Assembly (NCBI RefSeq): GCF_963678635.1
Contig: NC_087069.1
Coordinates: 54,480,928 to 54,544,927 of the forward strand
Length of the DNA stretch: 64,000 nt
From: Symsagittifera roscoffensis
Taxonomy: Eukaryota > Xenacoelomorpha > Acoela > Convolutidae
Direction: 5' to 3'
Of this stretch, positions 30,139 to 40,092 are shown piece after piece. Both the position numbers and the translations under genes were made by a program. The notes under the pieces were generated by a model. That model was given only the letters and a program-made list of their open reading frames with translations, did no database searches and was not told where the DNA came from. Every line of letters begins with the position of its first letter. Positions within the stretch are counted from its first letter, which is position 1.

Positions 30139-30662
30139 GTATATTGACAATCGCTCGCTGTTCACTTGCGTGGAAAGTCAGGTGGTAAAAAATTGCACGT
30201 TTTTCAACTTTTTAGAAGTATCAACATTTCAGAAATTGTGAGCAATTGGCGGAGGGTAGTAGAAAAATGAAGAATAAATCTCTTACAAATTGATTTTCCT
30301 AAATCAAATTAGTTGTGAAAAAGAGCTTAAACAGAAAGCAGTCAAATTGAAGAGCAAAAGCTTTTCAAGGAGTCTTTCCAATTTTTCTACGGAGAAAGTC
30401 AAGCTTAACCGCTCTTTCACTCTTGATTAATTCTGACTTTTCACAGTTTTAGCTACAAATAAAAAAGTTTTCGATTTGAATGGTTCGGCGAAAAGCACTT
30501 AAAAGTATATTTTCTCTGAAACTTGGTATGCTATTTATTGTGGGAGTTATTCTTCTTCTTAATGGCTTGGCTGAAGCTGGAAGTCTTCTGTTTTTCAAAA
30601 TGTTGGAGCCGTATTTTTTGTTTGTTCAACCCTCCGTTTTTTCCATCAATTTCGTTTCTAAG
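30139..30662 (+). other. Intron of host gene 3
   Basis: No repeat boundary seen. A hydrophobic 86-codon frame starts at 30480 (IFSLKLGMLFIVGVILLLNG), but only its last part (30663-30711) looks like an exon. Confidence 0.4.
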
Positions 30663-30711
30663 TTATTCCGAAAAGAAAAACAGGAGACAAATAAATTGAA
30701 GCTGGATGAAG
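30663..30711 (+). CDS. Host gene 3, short exon
   Basis: Long pyrimidine tract and acceptor (CAATTTCGTTTCTAAG), 49 nt in phase 0 (LFRKEKQETNKLKLDE), donor GAAG|GTATCA in phase 1. Phases match 30093-30138 and 31586-31641. Confidence 0.45.
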
Positions 30712-31585
30712 GTATCAGTAGTTCAAATTACCTGGTATAAAAAGTGCAAGGGAGTTTCATGAATCGATCAAAAATGGGCTATAGTATTTTTTTGTCAAAT
30801 TGATAAAATCCGTTTTAATTATATTTTTTTGTGTATATTTTGAAACGCAGTGTTTTCACAAATTGTCAGTAGCGTTTGATTTAACACACATCTAATGAGA
30901 GAATTGCAAAAATTAGACTTTGCTCAATTTTTCTTACCTTTAGCTTCCATTCAAAATGGATTGTAACCGATTATAATGGATTTTTGAATGAAGAAAAAAA
31001 ATCGATTTTAATACTTTAAAAATCCATTTTCATGGTTAGATTTGTCATGAAAATTAATAATATGGGTTAAACTGTTAAGTTTTTTGCCATTATAATCCCT
31101 TATAGTCGAGTATTATCCATGAAAATCAAGTTCGTAACTTGTGTCTTAGTTTTGCTGAAATCATCTTAAGATATTTATTGCCTTGTGAACCGATTAATTT
31201 TCACGATGTTATGAAAAAAGTTGTAAAAACGAAGTTTTTTGGACTTTGAGTCGATGAATCACTCAGCGTTTTTATAGTTTTTTGCTACTCAGTAAAGAAA
31301 TTGACAGGAAAAACTGACAAAAGTGACACAAAAACATCCAAAAAATAATTAAGCTTGAAAATTTTCCGGACGTCCCGCTTCTGAAGCGAAGCTTTCAAAA
31401 ATTCTTTGCAGTGCAAGCCTTTCAAAGAGTTACAAATTTTAGCTCGCAGCTTCTTTCTTTTTACGTTTTGAATGCAATTGCAATTTGAATGCACAACTTA
31501 TACACAATTTTAATTCCAAAACGTAGCTCCTGTAATCTAAAAGCTTTTAAAAAGAAAATAAAGTCAAACTGAAATCTTCAAACAG
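30712..31585 (+). other. Intron of host gene 3
   Basis: AT-rich. Simple ATCCATTATAATC-type motifs at 30960-31130 match those at 5.1-6.1 kb. No exon seen. Confidence 0.4.
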
Positions 31586-31641
31586 TTCCTTGCGGTACCG
31601 ATGACCAGTGTTCGTGCGAAAAAGTGACCGAGAAGGCAGAG
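31586..31641 (+). CDS. Host gene 3, Cys-rich exon
   Basis: Acceptor CTTCAAACAG, 56 nt in phase 1 reading PCGTDDQCSCEKVTEKAE, donor GAG|GTAATC in phase 0. Three Cys in eight residues suggest an extracellular disulfide module. The end phase matches the exon at 50269, on the other side of copy 2. Confidence 0.45.
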
Positions 31642-31800
31642 GTAATCAAACAACTATATTCTTAAAATCTATCAAAGTTCCGCTGAAGTTCATAGTATTA
31701 GAAAGATTTTTGTTGATGCTTTTTCTCACTTTCAGCCTTATTACAATAATTCTGTGTGCCAAATCCAAATTTTGCATGAAAAATAAACACTCATTATGAT

Positions 31801-31804
31801 TTGG
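31801..31804. repeat. Target-site duplication TTGG (left, copy 2)
   Basis: TTGG precedes the LTR at 31805 and follows the other LTR at 50251-50254. Confidence 0.85.
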
Positions 31805-32214
31805 TGAGTTAGGACCGATGTGGTTAACTCATAGAGTAATTTCGGACAGGGTACACCATCTGCTCGTCACGCTATCTTATTTTCGGCCGGATAGATTCGT
31901 GCAACTTCTTAGTCTAATACCGATCCTAATCTTATTCTTATACTTTCTAGTCTCAGGGTGTTTAACTAGTCTCTGCTAGGCTCAATAGATCTAGGGTATA
32001 CTGGTTTGTTGCGGCTGCTGAAGTTCTCTTGGAGAGACAAGTAATTTCTAAGTTAAATTCAAATCTCTCTGGTGCTGAAATTACAAGTAATTTCAGCACT
32101 TACAAATAAGTGGGTTGTTAGTTAGATGGATCATGATTGGTTAATATTAAATACTTTACAGTGGTAAAATATCTAATTTATCCAATCATAAAATAAAGTT
32201 TAGATCAGGTTCTA
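31805..32214 (-). repeat. 3' LTR, copy 2
   Basis: 410 bp. In element sense it begins TAGAACC instead of TGGAACC, a change of the terminal TG. Hairpin intact. A 3-bp difference from copy 1 lies near the inner end (GTTAACCACATCGG versus GTTAACCACCACATCGG). Confidence 0.9.
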
Positions 32215-33784
32215 CCCATCCGGGTTTTACAGAGTTTTTTAATTATCTTTCTGCAATTCAAAGGATGGATGATGAACGTTGGTATTTGGTGAACATCATA
32301 TTCTTGTCCGGTTCCTCTTGTTAAAGAAAATCCAGGACGCTGGAGTTAGGGACATCAATCCTTGTGTCGTCTTGTGACAACGACTGTGTTTCCCAATGAA
32401 ATCAATCTGATTTCAAAATGGTTTGCTATGACGGGTTTTTCTGTATTATGTAGAGAACTTGTTTATTGTTCAACCTCGTCTGGGAATGGCGTGGAGATCG
32501 TGTGTAGAAGGGATGTCTCGTAACTCGGATCTGTACGTATACTTGAACATCGAGGTGGTCATTGGTCTTTTCTGCGAAGTCAAGTCGTACTCTAAATCCT
32601 TTGAGTTATGATTGTGGACGGCATATCGGTTGTGGTTAGCCATTCTTGTTCGAGTGTGATGGGATCATTTTGTCTTTGAATGTTCGTCTTTGTTGTTGTG
32701 TGTTGATCTATATACTGCAAGGTATGATTTACATTTTATAAAATTTTATTAGTTCGGTTTTTTAATCATGAATTTAGTTAGTTGTTTTCACAAAAGTATT
32801 TTGTTTTAGTTCGGTTATTTTGAAGAAATACTCACCCTTGAGTACCTCTTATTAAAAACAGAAGTGTGGTCACAAAGCGTGGATGTGGCGCGGTGGGTTA
32901 GGCCGGCTATAGAGCATGCTCAAGACGTCCTCTCTGGTGGGTTAGGCCAGGAGTGTGAGTATGATTTCGTGCGGTTTCTTTGAGAGGTCCTGTTATGCGA
33001 TAACGATTTATGTTGGGTTTATTTTGGTCTTTCTTATAATTCTTTGGTTGTGTCCTTTTTTCAAAAATCAAATGGTTTTTGTTATGGGTTTGTCTTGCGA
33101 CTTTTTTGTGTTTTATTATTTCTTTCTTAGACTTTATAATAGGCTTCAAAAGAATATATTATCCAGTTTTAAACTGGGTTAATCCGGTTTGGGTACCGTT
33201 GGTTATCTTTTCTTAGTCATGCTGTTATTTTATGATTTGTGGTGTTTAGTAAGCTGCGTTGGTTAGTTTGGTTTAGTATATAATTCCTTTCCAACCGGGT
33301 TAAAGGAAAGTTTGAAACTTGTTATCGTGTGTTAGAGTTGTTAAGTGTGAAAACTTGAAACTTAAAATCATTATTTAAACAATTCTTCGTGGGCGAGCTG
33401 TGCGAGTTTGGATAGAATTCCTGTGCGAGTGAATGAAAATATCAAAAGGTTAGTACTGCATTTTCTTTTTATCGATTTACTACATAGAATTTCAATTTTA
33501 CTGCTAGTTTTTGGGGGAAATTTAAAGTTATAAATTTTCATCGTAATTAAATTTACTGCTTCATGGGGAAACAAATTAAAAATTAATTTACTACATTTGG
33601 TATGAATTTTATCATATTAGTTTGTGTAAAATATTAATGAAGTTTAGAAGAATTTTAACAAGTTTATTTTTTGTTTTTCTTTTCTGTTTTTTGCAGATGA
33701 TCGTGGTATGAAGACTAAAAATGTGAAAGAAATATGAATAAAGAATGGTTAGTACTAATTTAAATTTATTAGTTAAGAATATTT
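32215..33784 (-). other. 3' region, copy 2
   Basis: Counterpart of 11656-13251. CAG|GTAAGT lies at the end of ORF E (about 33795 in element sense), and the plus-strand AAAG|GTTAGT and TTTTTTGCAG|ATG signals are kept near 33449 and 33697. The Lys-rich sense frame is 32907-33149. No clear gene. Confidence 0.4.
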
Positions 33785-35614
33785 TTAAATTATACTTACC
33801 TGTTTATTGTCTGGGAAAAAGCCGCGGGGAAAGATGTCGTGTATTATGTCCGAATTTGTTAGTAATTCTGCTAGTATGCGAATGATGTTTTTAGTTTGGA
33901 GCAGTGGCCAAAGCAATTGAAGTGCTTTAATGGTTTTTAGTTCTTCGGTGCCTACTGCAAACTCATAAGGTGTGTTTTGAATGAGGTTAGATATTTTGTG
34001 ATTATATTTAGTATTGTGAATACATTCTAATATTGGGATTTCTATAGGCTGGATAAATTCATGTGGATTAAGGAAGGGTCTGGATTCTTCGGCGTTAAAG
34101 GTCTTCGTGATGGGACAAAATATATACATTTGTGTTACTGGGTCATAATTGCGGAGGATGCCGTGGAGGTTAGTAACTTTGATGCAATTGGTGAAATTTA
34201 GAAAAAATGGTGAAGTGTACTTCGAGTTAAGAAACTGAAAACGATGGTGTGGTTGTCTTGGTGGAGAATGTAAATCAAAATGATTTTGTATGAAGCGATA
34301 GTATGCATATGTATGAGTCTGTTTAGTGCGTAACATAATGTCGTGTGAACAGTGCAAATCACGTTCATGTGGTGCAAGGAAGTGAAAGGTTAGTGAAAAT
34401 AACTGAAATTTTTCTTTAAATCTTTCGTAAGCTTGAATATCATTTAGTGCTTCAGAAATGATGTGATCATATTTTCTATCAAAAATGTTAAGTGTGAATA
34501 CATATGACGTTTTGATGAAGAATTTTTCTGTTAGTTGTGGGTTAGCGAAGCGGTCGTCATCTAGAAATTGGTCTTGATTAGTTCGGATGATATTATGGTC
34601 GTAAAATTCTATTGTAAATTCGTTAGCCCGGGGTGCAGTGAATGTTTTTAGTAATTTTTTATATCCTATATAAGTAAATTGTCTAGGTGTTAGTGTTGCG
34701 GTGAGTCTATATAGCATATTTTTATTCTTTTCTATATCGTTATGAGTACCAGATAATGGCAGGCAAAGGGGATTAGTAAAATGGTAATATGCTGACCAGT
34801 GAAGTGTGGGCATTAAAACATGTTCATCTACAAAACTACGTGTGTCGTTAGTGTCGTTAGGTGTGTTTAAAGTATATTGTGGGAATGAGGGTAAGGTGAT
34901 TGCTAGAAAATCTTTCGTGTTGGCGTGGTGTGGATGATTAATATATTCGCAGGCTGTTCCTGGTTTGGTAGGGAATGGATGGTTCGGGAATTTTCTATTA
35001 AAAGTGTGATAAGCTCGGTAAGTGCTATTCGATGATTCGGTGGATGTGGATGATTTTGCTAATGATGCAGTGTAAGCTGAGGAGGGTGTAGGTGTAGGTG
35101 GGTTTGAGGATTCTATTGTGGATGAAATTTGATTTATGGTGATGGTGTTAGGGTGTATTAATTTTTGTTGTAGGGTGATAAAATTATCGAGTTCCTGGGA
35201 AATTTGGGGAGTATCTGGAGAATTATTAGATGATCGGTCGGAATGAAATGGAGAATAGGTTGGGTTTACTTGCGAAGCATAAGAAAGAGTAGACACGGAT
35301 GGGAATGGATTATTTGGTGGGATTGGTTGAAAAGGGGGTTTTGAAAAAACTGAGGAGTTGGTTTGAAAATTATTGGATCGAGATTGTTCGGAGTCTGTAA
35401 ATTCGTCAGGGGTTTCTATATTAGAGTTATTAAGTTGTGAGATGGAGTATAAAACTGAAATATCTGAATTAGTATCCGAATTCATGCTTGATGATATATT
35501 AATAGTTGGAAAATCGGGTGGTGGGAAAGCAAAAAGTGGGATTATTGGGATTGGAGTGTGGAGGTGGGTTGGGTGGGAATTTGAGCGGTGTAGGGATCCA
35601 AGTTGTCGGCTCAT
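33785..35614 (-). CDS. ORF E, intact 609-residue protein, copy 2
   Basis: Complete ATG-to-stop frame whose ATG (35614) overlaps the env stop as ATGA, suggesting termination-reinitiation. Residues 1-250 are S/T/P/N-rich (ETPDEFTDSEQS, NPPTPTPSSAYTASLA). Residues 250-600 appear folded (FVDEHVLMPTLHWSAYYHF; TYIGYKKLLKTF; LHCSHDIMLRTKQTH; NPHEFIQPIEIPI). Its last codons run through a CAG|GTAAGT splice donor, and copy 1 stops just before that donor. It is the only long ORF of copy 2 that is undamaged. No family is recognised. A structural or matrix/tegument-like protein is possible. Confidence 0.75.
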   Translation of the reverse strand: MSRQLGSLHRSNSHPTHLHTPIPIIPLFAFPPPDFPTINISSSMNSDTNSDISVLYSISQLNNSNIETPDEFTDSEQSRSNNFQTNSSVFSKPPFQPIPPNNPFPSVSTLSYASQVNPTYSPFHSDRSSNNSPDTPQISQELDNFITLQQKLIHPNTITINQISSTIESSNPPTPTPSSAYTASLAKSSTSTESSNSTYRAYHTFNRKFPNHPFPTKPGTACEYINHPHHANTKDFLAITLPSFPQYTLNTPNDTNDTRSFVDEHVLMPTLHWSAYYHFTNPLCLPLSGTHNDIEKNKNMLYRLTATLTPRQFTYIGYKKLLKTFTAPRANEFTIEFYDHNIIRTNQDQFLDDDRFANPQLTEKFFIKTSYVFTLNIFDRKYDHIISEALNDIQAYERFKEKFQLFSLTFHFLAPHERDLHCSHDIMLRTKQTHTYAYYRFIQNHFDLHSPPRQPHHRFQFLNSKYTSPFFLNFTNCIKVTNLHGILRNYDPVTQMYIFCPITKTFNAEESRPFLNPHEFIQPIEIPILECIHNTKYNHKISNLIQNTPYEFAVGTEELKTIKALQLLWPLLQTKNIIRILAELLTNSDIIHDIFPRGFFPDNKQVSII

Positions 35615-37946
35615 CGTGGGCTAAAAAATGATTATTTTGAGACTGAAAAGCGGTGGTATGGGGTTGTTCTATAAATTAATCATATGTATTATCATCTTGT
35701 GAATGATGTGTCATTATATGTTGTATGGGACTTTGCGATATGTTTGGTCTAAAATTTGGGTTATGTGTTATTGCTAGGTTTCGGAAATTACGTGGGACTA
35801 AGGATAATGGAAGTTTATGTGGTAGGGGTGGCAACTGTGTTGTGGTAGGTGTTACTTCTATGTTATTATGTTCTTCGTCGTACGTGTTCTATCTTGTCGC
35901 TCTTTTTGTATTTTATTCTTTTATTTGTGCATTTGTTCTTTTATTTGTGATGAAGAAAAAATTCCAAAAAATCCTGCAAATAGTATGCGTGCTACACTTA
36001 CTTGTCTATTTACTTGTGTGTGTATAGTGCATGTGTTATAGATTCCTTTTAGAAGTGAAAAAAGAAATCCTATAAAGTTAAATATTGCGTATAGGATAGT
36101 CAATTTTTCTAAGATGTAAAAGGGCCATCCTAGAAAATCGAGAATTTCATTTTTTAGGGTAACAAATCTAAAAATATTTATAGGTGAATTATCTTGTGGC
36201 CTGTATTTTTCACCGTTTAGATATATATAGTCTATAATGTTTTTAAAATATCCGCTATAATCTTGTGTATAAATATCTGCAAATCCTGCGGTTTCGGCAA
36301 GTTTGCGTAAATTTTGGTCAATTGATTGTCTTTGTATAGTGTCCATTTGTGTTCATAATTCTTGGAATTGTTGTGTTCTAATGTGGTGTTGGATATCTGA
36401 TTTTGAATATATTCCAATTGATTGTAAATCAATATTTGGGTTACAAGCAATAGCTCTGATGCTTTCGGGTGAAAATTTTTTGAGTGATTGCATTAACATA
36501 GGGTATGGAGTAAGAAGATAATGTTTATCTTCATCAGGGTTCAATTGTACTACACTGTTGCTATTTTCTGATCCACATGGGACTGCGGTATCCCAAAAAT
36601 ATGTTCGTCTTGAAAGTGTGTCAACAAAATGTACCTTATTTTTTATAAAAGATAGGGATTCTTTTATAGCAGCGTTTATCTTCAAAAACATATAGTGGTG
36701 ATACTTTTTGGTACATGTATAAAACCATAAAATGTTTCCTTCGTAGTCTAGAAAATTTGATCTATTTCCTGATAATAAATATCCTGCGTAGGGTATTTTT
36801 AATACTGCTAGTGCGAGTGATTGTAGGATTTGTGTCCTTTCTAATTCGCATAGTTGGTGAAGTGTCTCTAATTCGGAGAGTCACATTTCTTGAAAAATTT
36901 GACTAATCGTGTAGTCTAACTTCATATCTAAGTGGATATCATAGTGGGTAATACCAAAATAAGTGTTATTCATTAGTGATAGTTCTTGTAAACGTGTGCT
37001 TCTGGTGTCTTGTGGCTTTAGTTTTCCAGCAGGTTGACCATTACTTTTTTCAAATTCTACTGGTATATATGATGTTCCTTCGTGTAGAGGGTGACCTGTG
37101 GCATAAGGGTTACTTTTTATTGTTCCAGTGGTCATGTCGAAACTTTTTTCGTATTCAATTAGTATTTCAGAATATTGTGTTTTGTAAAGTGGGTTTCTGT
37201 ACTTGCATGCGATTTTTGTTTCTTGGTATATTTGGAAACGTGTTAATTTATTTTCTATATCATAGAGATTTCGAAAATCAGTAATTTGTTTTCGTGATGG
37301 ATGGACTTGTTCATATGAAATTGATTGTATAAAACATTTTTCGTGAAATTTTATCATTCGAGCGTGTATTTTTGCTACTTGAAAATCTTCCGTGTGCGCC
37401 GTTGTATGGGTATTTTTCATCTAGTTTTATATGTCCTTGATATCTTTCAAGTTCTGCTTGATGTACAGAATCGGCTGCTTGAAGACTTGAAAATATACTA
37501 GTTTTCTGTCGGTGTTTTTATTTCTTGTGATATTTAATCTGAGTAGTTTTTACAATAATCGGGATTTAGATGTAGAAGTCGTTCTATATTACTTTGGTAG
37601 AATGATTCATGGTCAAGTCGGTTTTTATTTCCGTTTGAAACTTGTGAAAAATGTACTTTCTTTTCGGAAAATGTTGCTGTAAATTTATATCCTGCCACTG
37701 TTGTTGCTCGGGCTTTTGAATACAGTGTCGCTATTACATTTGTAGTTTCTATAGCTTGTGGTTCCGTTTCGCATTGTGATACTTGATTTATTGCATATTT
37801 GTGTAGTACTTTTTGTTCATTTTCTTCACAATCGTAGTGTTATACTAATAAGTCCTGGGGTACTGTGCGGGGAGAAGGATTTTTATTTTGGTCGGAAAAT
37901 TTTGAAAAAAAACATGTTGAAGTATCAATATTTTTAGAATATACAT
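35611..37946 (-). pseudogene. env: Envelope-like glycoprotein gene, copy 2 (deleted, broken)
   Basis: Same start (ATG 37946, overlapping ORF C by 13 nt) and ATGA end as copy 1. About 270 nt present in copy 1 (roughly 16842-17115) are missing at 37383. Further stops and frame changes separate the readable pieces 36881-37420, 36353-36691 and 35921-36346. It supports the copy 1 gene model because the frame is continuous here where copy 1 is shifted (near 37330). Confidence 0.8.
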
Positions 37947-39082
37947 GTGTATGATAATCCTGAGTATGGGTTATGAAATGTGATGTAACCAATTGTCTTT
38001 TTGGAATATCTATCGTACTTATATATTACTTCAGTTGTTAAATATGGTGGTGGTAGCGATTGAGCTGTTATATTGGGTGGGTTTAATGGGTAAGGATGTT
38101 GAACAATGTTGTTAAGTTTAACCGTGATTTCGAGTTTTAATCGTAGACTATTTTGTTGGAGTAGTTGGATGTTATGGTCACGAATGTCTTCGTGGATGTC
38201 TTGTCTATATTGTAGTCTATGGAGTGCCCAATTGTGGAGTCGGTTACTTTCTGGATGTTGTCCAAATAATGGTGGGGGTGCTGTGATCGTGTTCCAATCT
38301 AATCTTAAAGAGATATTTGTTGATGATTGTTCTCGATATCTAGCGTCGAGGTTATTTGGAAAATTTAGGGGGAAAGGCGTTGGTGAAATCTGGCTTATTG
38401 ATGGTGTTGATGGTAGTGATAATGTTTCTGGTAGTGATGATGATGTTGTTGTATCCGTAGAAATATCTATTGGGTCGTTTACTAAATTTGGTTCACCTTG
38501 TGTATATGACTGCGTTGTCCAATATGGTAGTCGTGCGTTGAGATTGGGGGGAGGGGGGTTGAAGGGATTCTCACGTATTTGCTCAGATGTTGGTGTTGAA
38601 CCTAAGTAATCTGAGGGTATACTTGAGGTGCTACGTTGTGAAAAAAGTGTGGGGGTTTTCGGTAGTATGCTATTTGGGTTTTCTGGAGTACTTGGTGATG
38701 GGGATTGGGGTATATCAAAATGAACTCGGGGGGTTTGAAAATTTCTATTTCGTCGCGGATATATAATTTGTCTATTTAATTCAACTGTATTTTGGTTTTG
38801 ACTAATATTTCTTTTTCTACTTAATTCTTGTGGTAATGTTGGGTACAAGTTATATGTTGGTTCACTTAGGGGTGCCTGTCGCTGAACTGGTTCTAATAGT
38901 TCAGATAAGCGAGCGTGTCGTTCTTCAAAAGTGTATGGGTTATCTTGGAAAGAAATTCGTGTGGATGTTTGGGGGTTTTCGGTAGTTGTAGGTATTGTCG
39001 GGTTTTCTTGGGATGATGTCGGTAAAGACTGGCTGTGTGATTGTTGGTTAGCAATTTTTGAAGGTTTTCTGATTGATTTTTC
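37934..39082 (-). CDS. ORF C, Pro/Ser/Thr-rich frame without ATG, copy 2
   Basis: Open for 382 codons directly after the TAA of ORF B (39083-39085) and in the same frame as ORF B. No ATG occurs; the first near-cognate start (TTG) is at 38848. Same composition and folded C-terminal part as copy 1 (LDWNTITAPPPLFGQHPE; YITFHNPYSGLSYTCIF). Either readthrough of the ORF B stop or a spliced mRNA supplying the start would explain this. Confidence 0.7.
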   Translation of the reverse strand, partial: EKSIRKPSKIANQQSHSQSLPTSSQENPTIPTTTENPQTSTRISFQDNPYTFEERHARLSELLEPVQRQAPLSEPTYNLYPTLPQELSRKRNISQNQNTVELNRQIIYPRRNRNFQTPRVHFDIPQSPSPSTPENPNSILPKTPTLFSQRSTSSIPSDYLGSTPTSEQIRENPFNPPPPNLNARLPYWTTQSYTQGEPNLVNDPIDISTDTTTSSSLPETLSLPSTPSISQISPTPFPLNFPNNLDARYREQSSTNISLRLDWNTITAPPPLFGQHPESNRLHNWALHRLQYRQDIHEDIRDHNIQLLQQNSLRLKLEITVKLNNIVQHPYPLNPPNITAQSLPPPYLTTEVIYKYDRYSKKTIGYITFHNPYSGLSYTCIF

Positions 39083-39271
39083 TTAGTGAAAAAATTTATG
39101 TTTATTGTAGTAATCTTCAAGGAAAAGAATTAAAAGGATTGTTGCTAAGGCGAATGTGATTATTGTTTTTTTTATACATTTGCACATTGTCAATATTAAG
39201 GATGATAAAAATGTTATAAAAATTATAAATAATAAAAAAATATCTGTTCTACTAAAAATTGTTCGTATCAT
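39083..39271 (-). CDS. ORF B, 62-residue membrane protein, copy 2
   Basis: Same as copy 1 ORF B. The ATG follows the TAA of ORF A with no spacer. Two hydrophobic segments (IFLLFIIFITFLSSLILTM and IITFALATILLILFL), a C-terminal EDYYNKHKFFH. Being intact in both copies while pol is destroyed fits a short target size as well as selection. Confidence 0.65.
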   Translation of the reverse strand: MIRTIFSRTDIFLLFIIFITFLSSLILTMCKCIKKTIITFALATILLILFLEDYYNKHKFFH

Positions 39272-39499
39272 TTAAATAAACTTTGGGTTATCGTACCTGT
39301 GAAAATGGTCAATGATTTGGAAAAGTTGGAGATATATTTCAAATAGGGAGTAGAAAATTTTAAAAATATTGCAAAAAATGAATAAAATTATTATAAAAGC
39401 TTCAAAGGTATCAAAGAGAAATATGAAGAAAAGTTTACGTATTGTTAAAAAGTTTATGAAATTGTTGAAAACTGTATTGACTGATCGAGAGAGGAGCAT
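39272..39499 (-). CDS. ORF A, 75-residue hydrophobic protein, copy 2
   Basis: Intact form: MLLSRSVNTVFNNFINFL, then FFIFLFDTFEAFIIILFIFC and an amphipathic C-terminal part. It ends immediately before the ORF B ATG. No family recognised. Confidence 0.55.
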   Translation of the reverse strand: MLLSRSVNTVFNNFINFLTIRKLFFIFLFDTFEAFIIILFIFCNIFKIFYSLFEIYLQLFQIIDHFHRYDNPKFI

Positions 39500-40092
39500 T
39501 TAAGAAATGGCTTCTAGGTCGAATATTTTTTGTTGTTTGGGGCAATTTTCAAGTGTGGTCGATTTATTTATTGATTTTTTGACAAGTGGGTTGAGTTTTG
39601 TGAAAAGTTGTTGGGGGCTAATTTTATGGTGTTCGGGAGGTCTACTTTGCTTTATTTTTATTTGTCACCTGATCTGGGGTATTTTTGAGATTTTTCTACT
39701 TTAGGCTAATTTAATATGGTCGTATTTTTACTTTAGGCTAATTTATCATTTTTGGTTGGGGGGTTTTTGAGGTCTAAGTTGGGAAAATATTGTTGATCTT
39801 TGCGTTATTAGATAAGGGAGGGTTATGATATTATGATGGTAATTATTTTAGTTGTCAAGTTTGAGTGGTTTGCTTATTTTTGACCTGGAGGTTGTAAAGT
39901 TATAGTTATAGATATGCCTGGAGTTTAATATCTTTCGTCTAATTGGTTGATGTTATAGTTATAGAAGGTGACGGATTGAATGAATCCTATTGGCTAAATT
40001 TGAACTAGAATTGTGGCGTGTTTGTCAGCATGTTATTTTGAAAAATGAAAGTTCATAATGATTGAGAGGTGCAAAGATTTTTAATTTTAAAA
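39500..40092 (-). other. Spacer between integrase and ORF A, copy 2
   Basis: No sense ORF. Same paired TTTAGGCTAA motifs as in copy 1. Confidence 0.4.

Noticed and set aside
30480-30740. Hydrophobic 86-codon plus-strand frame
   Set aside because: Only its last 49 nt before GTATCA look like an exon. The upstream part contains the pyrimidine tract of that exon's acceptor.
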